Origin: DASVLX01 sp035552275
GTDB lineage: Bacteria > Actinomycetota > Actinomycetes > Mycobacteriales > Pseudonocardiaceae
Assembly: GCA_035552275.1 (NCBI GenBank)
Contig: DASZLR010000156.1
Span: forward strand, 4,140-68,139
Direction of reading: 5' to 3'
Length of the DNA stretch: 64,000 nt
In this document: one piece after another, positions 8,676-17,040 of the stretch
Layout: every line of letters starts with the position of its first letter
Position numbering within the stretch: the first letter of the stretch is position 1
Made by a program: the position numbers and the translations under genes
The notes under the pieces: model-generated
Database searches by the model: none
What the model was told of the DNA's origin: nothing
The model's input: the letters and a program-made list of their open reading frames with translations, nothing else

Positions 8676-9722
8676 TCACTTCGGCGCGGGCGCGGCGATG
8701 GCGGTCGTCGTGGTGCAGCCAACCGGCGCTGGGCCGCCGGCCAGCCGGTTTGTGAGCCAGTCCAGGGCGGCGGGCATTCCGGTGAGCATGACCGACGCGT
8801 GCTCGCCGACCTCGTGGCGGACGTAGCTGACCGAATCCCCGTGCGCGCAGTAGTCGCGGACCGTCGCGTCGGCGCCCGCGATCGGGACGAGTTCGTCGTG
8901 CACGGCGTGGTACACGTAGATCGGCGCGGTGGGCGTCGTGCCGCCGAGATCGAGCTGGTCGAAGGCCGCGGTCACCGCCGGCAGGGCCAGGAAGTCGTTG
9001 AACGACACGGTCAGGTAGTCGCTCATGTTGATCAGCGCGTGCCCGGCCAGGTTGGCCACCTCGCACTGGGATCCGGCCGTGGCCAGCAACGCCAGCGAGC
9101 CGCCGGAATAGCCCCACAGACCGGTCGGCGTCGCGGGTCCGGGCAATCCCAACGGGGCGAACCGTTGGGCGGCGCGCAATCCGTCCAGAATCGCGTATCC
9201 CGGTTGCCGCGCCGCGCCCCACTCGCTGTCCGGACCTTCGTAGTCCGGGACGGACACCGCGAAACCCTGGGCCACGGCGGCGTCGATGGCCACCAGCTCC
9301 GCCTGGTTGACGACCTCGCCGAGATCCCCACCCAGCAGCAACGCGTGCGAGGGCGCGCACCGCGCCGCCGACGCGTCCTCGGCGATCTGGTACGACAGCA
9401 GACCTTTCGGCGTGCCGCCGGTGGGCAGCAGCACGGTGGTGACCGTCGCCATGGGGTCGCCCTGCCAGTCGGTGCTCCGGTACAGCAACTGCCATGCCCG
9501 AACCGGCTCCGGCAACACCCCGAACGCCGCCAGCAGCACCGGACGCGACCGCAGAATCGTGCCTGGCGCGGTCGACGCGTAGCCGGACGGCGGCTGGTAA
9601 AAGGGATCGGTCGGGCTCGGCGCAATCGATCCGGTCGATCCCGCCGACGCCGGGGCGCAGACCGCCACGGCCAGCATCAGGACACCAGCCAGGGCCAGCG
9701 CCGGAGCGGCATTCCGGCCCAT
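8676..9722 (-). CDS. Secreted lipase/esterase (secretory LIP-type alpha/beta hydrolase)
   Basis: 348 residues. An N-terminal signal peptide (GRNAAPALALAGVLMLAVAV then APASAG) indicates export. The mature part shows the LIP-family pattern: LLYRSTDWQGDPMATVTTVLLP, then SVPDYEGPDSEW, the nucleophile in LWGYSGGSLA (GYSGG), an Asp in YHAVHDELVPIAGA and a His in VGEHASVM. It would release fatty acids from an extracellular ester. The start could also be the GTG at 9728, which overlaps the previous stop; the ATG at 9722 is used here. It lies in one operon with the acyl-CoA dehydrogenase at 9725, two bases apart. Confidence 0.85.
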   Translation of the reverse strand: MGRNAAPALALAGVLMLAVAVCAPASAGSTGSIAPSPTDPFYQPPSGYASTAPGTILRSRPVLLAAFGVLPEPVRAWQLLYRSTDWQGDPMATVTTVLLPTGGTPKGLLSYQIAEDASAARCAPSHALLLGGDLGEVVNQAELVAIDAAVAQGFAVSVPDYEGPDSEWGAARQPGYAILDGLRAAQRFAPLGLPGPATPTGLWGYSGGSLALLATAGSQCEVANLAGHALINMSDYLTVSFNDFLALPAVTAAFDQLDLGGTTPTAPIYVYHAVHDELVPIAGADATVRDYCAHGDSVSYVRHEVGEHASVMLTGMPAALDWLTNRLAGGPAPVGCTTTTAIAAPAPK

Positions 9723-9724
9723 GC

Positions 9725-10813
9725 TCACGCCGCCGGGACCAGCGGGAGCGCGGCGGCGAGCCGCTCGTTCCACACTTCCGGCCCGCCGAACAGGCGGTTG
9801 TTCAGCTTGGCGCGCTTGTAGAACAGCTGGAGGTCGTGCTCCCAGGTGTAGCCGATCGCGCCGTGCACGGTGAGCGCACTGTCCGCGACCTGCTCGGCCG
9901 AGGCGCACACCTGCGCCTTGGCGGCGGCCGCGTGCAGGGCGGCCTCCGGGTGACCCTGATCGATCGACGCGGCGGCGAAGTAGACGATGGAACGCGCTGA
10001 CTCGACGGCGACCAGCATGGTGGCGGCAGCGTGCTTGACGGCCTGGAACGAGCCGATCGGCGCACCGAACTGGTGGCGCTGCTTGCTGTACTCGACGGCG
10101 AGATCCAACATCCGCTCGGCCGCGCCGAGGCTGTCGGCCCCGATGAGCGCCGCCTGCCGCAAGGCGGCCCGCGCGAGCACGGTCTCGGCATCCGCGTCGA
10201 TCCGCCGGCCCCGTGCGCCGGCCAGGGTGACATCGGCCACCGAACGGCTGCGGTCCAGCAGCGGGCGGGCGGTCACGACCACGTCCGGGCCGTCCGCCAC
10301 GTCAACCAGGAACAGGGCCCGCTCATCGGTCGATCCGACCGGGCGCGCCGGCACGATCAACCGACTGGCCCGGTCCGCGCCGAGCACCCGGTTGACGGTG
10401 CCGCGCAAGACGCCATCGTCAACCTGGACGGAACCGACGGCATCGGCCGGATGGCCGGCATCCACGGCCAGCACGGCGAACTCGCCCTCGCCCAGCGAGG
10501 CGGCCGCCAGCGCCGGCAGCCCGGCCAGCGCGGGAACGGCCAGCACCGATCCCAGCCAGGCGGCCGACGGCGCGGCGGCCCGACCGAGTTGCTCCGCCGC
10601 CAACGCGAGTTCCAGCAGCCCGCCACCCTGGCCGCCGTGTTCCTCCGGTGAACCCAGGGCGAACCAGCCCTCCTGAACGAACCGCCGCTCGAACCCGGTG
10701 GCGTCACCGGAATCCAGCCAGCCGCGCACCGCCTCGGCGGACGCGAACCGGTCCAGCCAGCCCTGGAAGGACTCGCGGAACAGCTCCTGGTCTTCGGTCA
10801 GGGTCCACCGCAT
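9725..10813 (-). CDS. Acyl-CoA dehydrogenase, short divergent type
   Basis: 362 residues with GGGAGG before the ATG. N-terminal WTLTEDQELFRESFQGW, central LGADSLGAAERMLDLAVEYSKQRHQFGAPIGSFQAVKHAAATM, and C-terminal TVHGAIGYTWEHDLQLFYKRA identify the family. The middle beta-domain is shorter than usual and the C-terminal part lacks the usual GTSE-like catalytic-base motif, a pattern seen in subunits of the heteromeric steroid and terpenoid acyl-CoA dehydrogenases of actinomycetes. A partner subunit would be needed in that case; that is inference. It is transcribed away from the GntR regulator at 10933. Confidence 0.87.
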   Translation of the reverse strand: MRWTLTEDQELFRESFQGWLDRFASAEAVRGWLDSGDATGFERRFVQEGWFALGSPEEHGGQGGGLLELALAAEQLGRAAAPSAAWLGSVLAVPALAGLPALAAASLGEGEFAVLAVDAGHPADAVGSVQVDDGVLRGTVNRVLGADRASRLIVPARPVGSTDERALFLVDVADGPDVVVTARPLLDRSRSVADVTLAGARGRRIDADAETVLARAALRQAALIGADSLGAAERMLDLAVEYSKQRHQFGAPIGSFQAVKHAAATMLVAVESARSIVYFAAASIDQGHPEAALHAAAAKAQVCASAEQVADSALTVHGAIGYTWEHDLQLFYKRAKLNNRLFGGPEVWNERLAAALPLVPAA

Positions 10814-10886
10814 GCTGCGCCTCCCGGGGTCACGTCACCATCACTGGTTCAATGTCATGAACATGCCTTAGCTGCCATCGCCGAAA

Positions 10887-10906
10887 TGGTATCTTAGGTC
10901 AGACCG
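10887..10906. promoter_or_regulatory. GGTCAGACC operator-like box in the GntR/acyl-CoA dehydrogenase divergent promoter
   Basis: GGTCAGACC at 10897-10905, preceded by ATGGTATCTTA. The nine bases form a GGTC-x-GACC palindrome, a good match to the TGGTNNNACCA pattern of FadR-group GntR proteins. It sits 28 bp before the ATG of such a regulator and in the upstream region of the divergent gene, fitting autoregulation. Confidence 0.55.
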
Positions 10907-10932
10907 TTTATGCGACCGGTGGGGAGATCCAC

Positions 10933-11712
10933 ATGGCGGACGTCCGCGCTCAGCGATCGACAACCAGTCAGCCCCCCGTGCGGCTCACCCCGATGGAGGT
11001 GCCCAAAGCCTCCGACGTGCTGGCCCACGACCTGCGCGAGCGAATCCTGAACGGCGAGTTCACCGAGGGTGTGCCACTGCCGCCCGAGCGCGAACTCGTC
11101 ATCCAGACCCAGATGAGCCGCACCACAGTTCGCGAGGCCCTGCGCATCCTCGAAGTCCAGGGCCTGGTCAAGATCAAGACCGGCCGGTCCGGCGGCGCCT
11201 ACGTGCAACGCCCGGACGGCGCCTCCGTCGCCAGCTCGGTCAGCCTGCTCATCCGCGGCCAACAGGTGCGGCTGGCCGACCTCCTGGAGACCAGGGAGGC
11301 GATCGAACCGTTCTGCGCCAGCCTCGCCGCCCGAAACCGGACCGACGCCGACCTCGCCCGGCTGGACGGCGCGAACAAGATGATCGCCGACACCGATGCG
11401 ACCCTCGCCCGGTTCCTCCAGTCCAATGTAGACTGGCATGTGGCCGTCGCGGCCGCCAGCCACAACGAGATCCTCACCGGCCTGATGACCGCGCTGTCCC
11501 GGGCGATCTACGCCGCCACCGAGAACGAGCAGTTCATCGACACCGAGGTGCGCCGAACCACCGTTCGGGCGCACCGGTCCATCACCGACGCCATCCGCGC
11601 CGGCGACCCGGACGCCGCCGTGCGCCGGATGAACCGGCACGTGCACACCTACGCCGAAGCCATCCTCAAGGTCGAACAACGCACCAAAATCGCGGTGCCG
11701 GAGGAGAACTGA
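10933..11712 (+). CDS. GntR-family transcriptional regulator, FadR/FCD type
   Basis: 259 residues, ATG preceded by GGGGAG. Residues about 28-95 form the winged helix (LAHDLRERILNGEF, LPPERELVIQTQMSRTTVREALRILEVQGLVKI). The rest is an FCD ligand domain (LLETREAIEPFCASLAA, DWHVAVAAASHNEIL, HRSITDAIRAGDPDAAVRRMNRHV) with the Asp and His residues that usually bind a metal ion and a carboxylate or acyl-CoA ligand. The box GGTCAGACC directly upstream, and its relatives before neighbouring catabolic operons, make it the probable local repressor. It meets the Fic gene tail to tail with a single base between them. Confidence 0.9.
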   Translation: MADVRAQRSTTSQPPVRLTPMEVPKASDVLAHDLRERILNGEFTEGVPLPPERELVIQTQMSRTTVREALRILEVQGLVKIKTGRSGGAYVQRPDGASVASSVSLLIRGQQVRLADLLETREAIEPFCASLAARNRTDADLARLDGANKMIADTDATLARFLQSNVDWHVAVAAASHNEILTGLMTALSRAIYAATENEQFIDTEVRRTTVRAHRSITDAIRAGDPDAAVRRMNRHVHTYAEAILKVEQRTKIAVPEEN

Positions 11713-11713
11713 A

Positions 11714-12880
11714 CTACGAATCGGCCTTGATGGGCAGAAACGCTTCGACAATCGACCGATTCGCGAGTATTCCACCGCGGACGTGGGTGACCAATCCCAT
11801 CCCCTCCAGCGCGTTGAGATCGCGAGACACGGTCTTGCGAGTCTTGCCGGCGTACGCCTCGGCGATTCGCGGGCTGACCTCCCGGATTTTGGATCTCGGC
11901 ACGGGGGTCGTCGGCAGGGCGAGCACCAGCGCCCGCTGACGAGCCTTTGCCGGCGTGTCCTGTCCGCTGAACAGATCGTGGACGTAATTTTCCCACGTGA
12001 CACTCATCTGCTGGTGCCTGATCTCCGCGATCTGCTCCCGTAGCTCGTCCACGAAGCCCTGCATCGCATACTTGATGAAGCCTTCGACCGGATAACTTCC
12101 CTTACTCGTCCGATCCAGCTCGATGTAATATACTTCGCGGGTCCGATTGTAATGATCCGACAGCAGATGAGCCGAAGGTATCGGAATTCCCGCCTGAATC
12201 ATCAGTTGAAACTCGATCAATCGTGCGGTGCGCCCATTCCCGTCGCCGAATGGATGTATCCAGGCAATGTACAGATGAGCGAGAATAGATTTGAGAACGG
12301 CGAAAGTAAATGCCAGCTCCTTGTTGTCGTCCGGTGGCCGCATATTTTCGAGCCACTCGCACAGACGATTCAGCAGGTACGCACAGTCTCGGGCCGGCGC
12401 TCCCCGATACCTCGCGACCACGACGCTGTCCTCGCGCACCTTGCCTGGCACGACGCCATCCCGCAGCGGAAGCCCTTCGAGAATGCGGCGGTTGAACTCC
12501 GCGATCCGGTCCGTATCCAGCCGCAGCGGCCTGCCGTCGACCACGTCACGGATGATCTCATTGCAGACCCGCACGATGTTGTCGATCTCCCTGCCCAGGT
12601 ACTCCCGCGACACGGGCAGCTCAAGTTCGCCCTGGACCCGCGCGAGCACTTCGTCCTCGGACAGCGTGTTGCCCTCGATGCTGGTCGTCCCGTGGATGCC
12701 CTTGCTCAGATAGACCTGATGGAGCCGGCGAGCGACATCGGGGCTCAGTGGAGCGCCGGCCACATGCTCACACTTGGACTCGGCTTCACCGAACAGAAGC
12801 CAGGTCTGGTAGTCCAGCTTCCGCAAGTCGAACAAGAACGTGATCCACGGGTGACTGCGCAGGTAGGCATGATCGGACAT
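11714..12880 (-). CDS. Fic-domain protein (probable AMPylase) with C-terminal winged helix
   Basis: 388 residues. The Fic core motif HPFGDGNGRTAR is near residue 208, preceded by AHLYIAWI. An N-terminal TTSIEGN matches the [ST]xxxE[GN] inhibitory helix, so activity is probably self-restrained. The C-terminal ~70 residues (ISPRIAEAYAGKTRKTVSRDLNALEGMGLV pattern) look like a winged-helix DNA-binding unit. The family transfers AMP or another phosphate-linked group to hydroxyl side chains. The stretch 12000-12400 is visibly less GC-rich than its neighbours and the gene is unrelated to the catabolic genes on either side, suggesting acquisition. No antitoxin partner is visible. Confidence 0.88.
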   Translation of the reverse strand: MSDHAYLRSHPWITFLFDLRKLDYQTWLLFGEAESKCEHVAGAPLSPDVARRLHQVYLSKGIHGTTSIEGNTLSEDEVLARVQGELELPVSREYLGREIDNIVRVCNEIIRDVVDGRPLRLDTDRIAEFNRRILEGLPLRDGVVPGKVREDSVVVARYRGAPARDCAYLLNRLCEWLENMRPPDDNKELAFTFAVLKSILAHLYIAWIHPFGDGNGRTARLIEFQLMIQAGIPIPSAHLLSDHYNRTREVYYIELDRTSKGSYPVEGFIKYAMQGFVDELREQIAEIRHQQMSVTWENYVHDLFSGQDTPAKARQRALVLALPTTPVPRSKIREVSPRIAEAYAGKTRKTVSRDLNALEGMGLVTHVRGGILANRSIVEAFLPIKADS

Positions 12881-12993
12881 GAGGCCAGCCTAGATTATTG
12901 AGGCGCTTTTTGTCCATGTGAGTGTCCAGCACGATGTCCACCATCATGTCCGACAGCACCTCCGTTGTCCGTTGGCCGTTCGGTGCCGATCGG

Positions 12994-14940
12994 TCAGGAG
13001 CTCTGACGCATCGCATCGCGGATTTCGGTGATGGCGGCGGGGTTCTCCGCGCCGGAGAGGTCGCCCGGATCCTGGTCGAGCACGGCCGCCCGGACGGCCC
13101 GGCGCATGATCTTCGCCGACCGCGTCTTGGGCAACTGCCGCACCTGGTAGACGGCACTGGGCGCGAACGGCTTGCCCAGCGCGGTCGCGACCATCTCGCG
13201 CAGCACGGCCGAAATGTCCGCTGGATTCGCGTCGATGCCGGCGCGCGGCACCCAGAACGCCCACACCGCCTCGCCCTTCTTCGGGTCCGGCACACCGACC
13301 ACGGCCGCCTCGGCGACCGCCGGATGGGTCACGAGCACCGCCTCGACCTCGGCCGGCGCGAGCCGCTTGCCGGCGATGTTCATCACGTCGTCCGAGCGAC
13401 CGCGCAGGAACCACTGGCCGTCGGCGTCGATCAGCGCGTAGTCGCCGTGCCGCCACATGCCGGGGAACGTCGACCAGTAGGTCTCCAGGTACCGCTCGTC
13501 GTCCTTCCACACGCTGCGGGTCATCGCCGGCCAGGGCTGGCGGCAGACCAACTCCCCCACCTCGCCGCGCACCGGCCGGCCGGCGTCGTCCACCACGTCC
13601 ACGTCCATGCCCAGCGACGGGCCGCCCAGCGAGCAGCTGCGAATCGGCTCGACCGGGTAGGGCGCCAGGAACGAGCCGCCGACCTCGGTGCCGCCGGAGA
13701 AGTTGATGATCGGGACGCGGCCGCCGAAAACGTCGCGGGCCAGCCATTCGTAGGAATCCGGGTCCCACGGTTCCCCGGTCGATCCGAGGACGTGCACCGA
13801 GGACAGGTCATAGGCCGCCGGGTCGAACGACTCGGTGGTGCGCAGGGTCCGGATCAGCGTCGGTGACACGCCGAGCATCGTCACCCGGTGGCGTTGCGCC
13901 AGCCGCCACAGCCGGTCCAGCCCCGGCACGTCCGGCGAACCCTCGTAGAGCAGCAGGGTCGCGCCGTTGGCGTGGGTGCCGATGATCGACAGCGGCCCCA
14001 TGATCCAGCCCATGTCGGTCACCCAGCAGAACACCCCGCCCTCGCCGACATCGAAGGAGTAGGCGACTTCGCTCGCGGTCTTGACCAGGAACCCGGCGTG
14101 CGTGTGCACGGCGCCCTTCGGCCGGCCGGACGTGCCCGACGTGTAGGCGAGCAGCAGGGTGTCGGTGGCCCGCATCGGCTCGACCGGGCCGGGATCGCCG
14201 GTTCCGGCCAACAGATCGGACCACAGCACGTCCCGGGCGGCAGCCGTTTTCGGTTCCTGGTCCAGATTTCCGACGAGCACCACGTGCCGGACTGTCGGAC
14301 AGTCGTCCAAAGCCTCGTCCAGCAACGGTTTCATCGCGACCTCGCGCCGCCGACGCACCGTGCCGTCGGCGACCACGACGGCCTTGGCGTCGGCGTCCCG
14401 CAGCCGGGACGCGATGGCGCCGGGCGCGAAGCCGGAGAACAGCGGCACCAGCACCGCGCCCAGCCGCGCGATCGCGTACAGCGCGACGGCCGCCTCCGGA
14501 ATCATCGGCAGGAACAGCGCGACCGCGTCGCCCTTGCCGATGCCCAGGCCGCGCAGCCCGGCCGCCAGCCGACCGGCCTGCTCGTCCAGTTCGCCGAAGG
14601 TGAGCGTGCGGGTCGTGCCGTCCTCGGCCTCGTGCACCACGGCCGGTCGGTCCGGCGTGGCCGCCGCCCAGCGGGTCAGGCAGGCGTCGACGACGTTGAG
14701 CTCGCCGCCGACGAACCAGTCGGGATGCTCGATGCCGGCCGAGAGGTCCACGACCCGCGAGTACGGCACCCGGAACGGCAACCGGAGATCCCGCACCACC
14801 GCGTCCCAGTACCAGCCGATGTCGGCCACCGACCGGGCGCGCAGCTGCGCCAGCGAGTCGATGCCGTGCGTCCGGGCCAACCGGGCGACGTTCGCGGTGG
14901 CCAGGTAGTCGGCGGTGGGAGTCCAGGTGTAGCCAGCCAC
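12994..14940 (-). CDS. Acyl-CoA synthetase (AMP-forming), acetyl/acetoacetyl-CoA synthetase-like
   Basis: 648 residues. An ACAS-type N-terminal region precedes the AMP-binding signature LLAYTSGTSGRPKGAVHTH (about 255), then NFSGGTEVGG, GDYALIDADGQWFLRGRSDD, and the C-terminal domain ending in TRSAKIMRRAVRAAV with the catalytic lysine. The enzyme converts a carboxylic acid, ATP and CoA to the acyl-CoA. Length and N-terminal domain resemble acetyl-, propionyl- and acetoacetyl-CoA synthetases rather than long-chain ones. The start lies just 1 bp after the stop of the acyl-CoA dehydrogenase at 14942, so the two are co-transcribed; activation of the acid followed by dehydrogenation is a sensible pair. 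Substrate unknown. Confidence 0.9.
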   Translation of the reverse strand: MAGYTWTPTADYLATANVARLARTHGIDSLAQLRARSVADIGWYWDAVVRDLRLPFRVPYSRVVDLSAGIEHPDWFVGGELNVVDACLTRWAAATPDRPAVVHEAEDGTTRTLTFGELDEQAGRLAAGLRGLGIGKGDAVALFLPMIPEAAVALYAIARLGAVLVPLFSGFAPGAIASRLRDADAKAVVVADGTVRRRREVAMKPLLDEALDDCPTVRHVVLVGNLDQEPKTAAARDVLWSDLLAGTGDPGPVEPMRATDTLLLAYTSGTSGRPKGAVHTHAGFLVKTASEVAYSFDVGEGGVFCWVTDMGWIMGPLSIIGTHANGATLLLYEGSPDVPGLDRLWRLAQRHRVTMLGVSPTLIRTLRTTESFDPAAYDLSSVHVLGSTGEPWDPDSYEWLARDVFGGRVPIINFSGGTEVGGSFLAPYPVEPIRSCSLGGPSLGMDVDVVDDAGRPVRGEVGELVCRQPWPAMTRSVWKDDERYLETYWSTFPGMWRHGDYALIDADGQWFLRGRSDDVMNIAGKRLAPAEVEAVLVTHPAVAEAAVVGVPDPKKGEAVWAFWVPRAGIDANPADISAVLREMVATALGKPFAPSAVYQVRQLPKTRSAKIMRRAVRAAVLDQDPGDLSGAENPAAITEIRDAMRQSS

Positions 14941-14941
14941 G

Positions 14942-16129
14942 TCAACTCCTTGGCATGCCGAGGATCCGCTCGGCGACGATGTTGCGCTGGATGAAGGTCG
15001 ATCCGCCGGCGATCGCGGTGCCGCGCGCCTGGTAGGCCAGCCGCAGCCAGCGCGACTCGCCGGCCTTCTCGCCGGACGACTCGGTGTCGGGCGCGAGTTG
15101 GCCGTCGACGCCGTCCAGGGACAGCCGGAAATCGGCCAGGTCTTCCACCAGTGGGCAGAAGTACAGCTTGCCGATCGAGGTCACCGGGCCGGGCGGGCCG
15201 CCGGACGCCGCCTGGGTCACCACTCGCTGCCCGATCAGGTGGTGGATCAGCGCGCGGCCGTACAGGTCCGCGACCCGCTGCCGGAGCACCGGGTCCGTCC
15301 CGAGTGGACGGCCGTCCGGCCCGGTGCGGGCGGCGATGTCGGCGATGATGTCCTGCACCGCGCGGCTGGTGTTGACCCGACCGGTGGCGATCGCCACCCG
15401 TTCGTAGGACAGCGTGCCCATCGCGACCCGCCAGCCGCCGTCGATCTCGCCGATCACCAGTTCGTCCGGGACGAACACGTCATCGAGGAACACCTCGTTG
15501 AACTCGGCCTCGCCGAGCAGGTGCGCCAGCGGCCGGACGGTGATGCCGGGACTGTTCATCGGCAGCACGAAGAAGGTGATGCCCTGGTGTCGCGGCCCTC
15601 CCCCGGTGCGGGCCAGCAGGATGGCGTGCGCGGCGAGTTGGGCCCGGCTGGTCCAGATCTTCTGTCCGTTGATCCGCCAGCCGCCGTCGACCCTGGTTGC
15701 CTTGGTGCGCAACGAAGCCAGGTCCGAGCCGGCGTCCGGCTCGGAGAACAGCTGGCACCAGATCTCCTCGCCGGTGAGGATCGGCCGGAGGAACCGTTCG
15801 CGCTGCGCGTCGGTGCCGAAATCCATGATCGTCGGGCCGGCGAAGTCCTCGCCGATGATGTTGAGCCGTTCCGGCGCGCCCGCCCGGTCGGTCTCCTCGG
15901 CGAAGACGGCACGCAGTTTCTCGTCGACACCCCGGCCGCCGTACTCCTTCGGCCAGGACAGCCCGGCATAGCCGGCGTCGAACAGCAGTTTCTGCCACTG
16001 CCGCCAGAACGGCAGCTTGCCCACCAGATCGGGTGGCTCCGGCCAGGGCAGCCGAGGCAGTGTCTCGGCCAGCCACTGCCTGATCTCCGCCCGGAAGCTG
16101 GCTTCCTCCGGCGAGTCGGCGAGATCCAC
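14942..16129 (-). CDS. Acyl-CoA dehydrogenase, FadE26/FadE34-like branch
   Basis: 395 residues from a GTG at 16129 with GGGAGG 5 nt before it; the longer frame upstream crosses a promoter and the divergent gene. Features: EFGGRGVDE-like GGRGVDEKLRAVF, CQLFSEPDAGSDLASLRT, INGQKIWTSRAQLA, VAMGTLSYERVAIATGRV, and the end GTAIAGGSTFIQRNIVAERILGMPR. This C-terminus is typical of actinobacterial acyl-CoA dehydrogenases acting on bulky (for example steroid side-chain) CoA esters. It leads the two-gene unit with the synthetase at 12994, and its promoter region holds the GGTCAGACC box at 16166. Confidence 0.9.
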   Translation of the reverse strand: MDLADSPEEASFRAEIRQWLAETLPRLPWPEPPDLVGKLPFWRQWQKLLFDAGYAGLSWPKEYGGRGVDEKLRAVFAEETDRAGAPERLNIIGEDFAGPTIMDFGTDAQRERFLRPILTGEEIWCQLFSEPDAGSDLASLRTKATRVDGGWRINGQKIWTSRAQLAAHAILLARTGGGPRHQGITFFVLPMNSPGITVRPLAHLLGEAEFNEVFLDDVFVPDELVIGEIDGGWRVAMGTLSYERVAIATGRVNTSRAVQDIIADIAARTGPDGRPLGTDPVLRQRVADLYGRALIHHLIGQRVVTQAASGGPPGPVTSIGKLYFCPLVEDLADFRLSLDGVDGQLAPDTESSGEKAGESRWLRLAYQARGTAIAGGSTFIQRNIVAERILGMPRS

Positions 16130-16148
16130 GTGAGCCTCCCATCGCGAC

Positions 16149-16177
16149 GGTCCAATGATAGTATAGGTCAGACCAAA
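16149..16177. promoter_or_regulatory. GGTCAGACC box in the divergent promoter of acyl-CoA dehydrogenase and hydratase operons
   Basis: GGTCC at 16149-16153, an AT-rich centre, and GGTCAGACC at 16166-16174. The box lies between the divergent starts at 16129 and 16190 and overlaps a possible -10 element (TATAGGT). The same order, GGTCCAAT, AT-rich stretch, GGTCAGnCCAAA, recurs at 57568-57600. Confidence 0.55.
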
Positions 16178-16189
16178 AAGGGAGGGTTC

Positions 16190-16615
16190 GTGACAGCCGA
16201 CATCGTGGACGAGGTCGCCTTCGACGTCGAGCGCGGCAAGATCGCCGAGTTCGCCCGCGCGACGTTCGCCGAGGACCCGGTGCACACCGACCCGGACGCT
16301 GCGCACGCCGCCGGTTTCGACGCCGTGCCCGCCACCGCGACCCACGTGGTGGTCGCCGGACACCACCGGGACCAGCGCGGGTTCGTGGACAAGCTCGGGC
16401 TGGCCTTCGAGCGGGTGGTCGTCGGATCGGTGAAGTGGACGTACCTTCGGCCGCTGCGCGCGGGCGATTCGCTGCGGGGTGCGCGGCGGGTGGTTGACGA
16501 TGTCCGCAAGCGCGGCGGCGCGCTGCGGGTGGTGACCCTGGAGACCGAGTACGTCGACGCCGCCGGGCAGCCGGCCGTCCGGGTCACCGAAGTCCTCATC
16601 GAGCGCGGAGAATGA
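16190..16615 (+). CDS. FAS1-like/MaoC hot-dog dehydratase, N-terminal-type subunit
   Basis: 141 residues from a GTG at 16190 with GGAGGG close upstream. The sequence (VERGKIAEFARATFAEDPVHTD, DPDAAHAAGFDAVPATATH, VVVGSVKWTYLRPLRAGDSL) is the N-terminal hot-dog type that lacks the catalytic Asp/His pair and pairs with a MaoC subunit, as in HadAB or the ChsH/heteromeric hydratases. Its stop overlaps the ATG of that partner (ATGA), which strongly suggests a heterodimeric enoyl-CoA hydratase or 3-hydroxyacyl dehydratase. Confidence 0.85.
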   Translation: MTADIVDEVAFDVERGKIAEFARATFAEDPVHTDPDAAHAAGFDAVPATATHVVVAGHHRDQRGFVDKLGLAFERVVVGSVKWTYLRPLRAGDSLRGARRVVDDVRKRGGALRVVTLETEYVDAAGQPAVRVTEVLIERGE

Positions 16616-17040
16616 TCATGCGTCCGCCGGTGGCGTTGGCGTCGGGACAACGCATCCCGGCACGCGAGATCGACCCGGTGACGGTCACCGACTTCGTCCG
16701 GTTCGCCGGCGCCGGCGGCGATTTCAACCCGCTGCACCATGATCCCGAGTTCGCCCGGTCGGCCGGTTTCCCCGGCGTGCTGGCGATGGGTCAGCTGCAC
16801 GCCGGAATGTTGGCCGCCTGGCTCACCGACCGGGTCGGCGTCGAGCACCTGCGCGAGTACGAGGTCCGGTTCGTGGCCCCGGTTTTTCCCGGCGACACGC
16901 TCCGGTTCACTGGCGAGGTGGTCGCGGTGGCCGATGATGTCGCCGACCTGACGTTGACCGCCAGCAGGGGCGACGAACCGGTCATCAGGGCCACCGCCCG
17001 GGTCACCTGCGCTGCCAGCGCGGTGGACGCTTCTCCCTGA
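16612..17040 (+). CDS. MaoC-like (R)-enoyl-CoA hydratase, catalytic subunit
   Basis: 142 residues. The hydratase-2 motif is clear: FAGAGGDFNPLHHDPEFARSAGFPGVLAMGQLHAG, with Asp and His in the catalytic positions, near residues 30-60. It overlaps the preceding subunit by four bases. Probably hydrates an enoyl-CoA made by one of the neighbouring acyl-CoA dehydrogenases. Its last 38 bp are also the end of the convergent crotonase gene on the other strand. Confidence 0.9.
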   Translation: MIMRPPVALASGQRIPAREIDPVTVTDFVRFAGAGGDFNPLHHDPEFARSAGFPGVLAMGQLHAGMLAAWLTDRVGVEHLREYEVRFVAPVFPGDTLRFTGEVVAVADDVADLTLTASRGDEPVIRATARVTCAASAVDASP

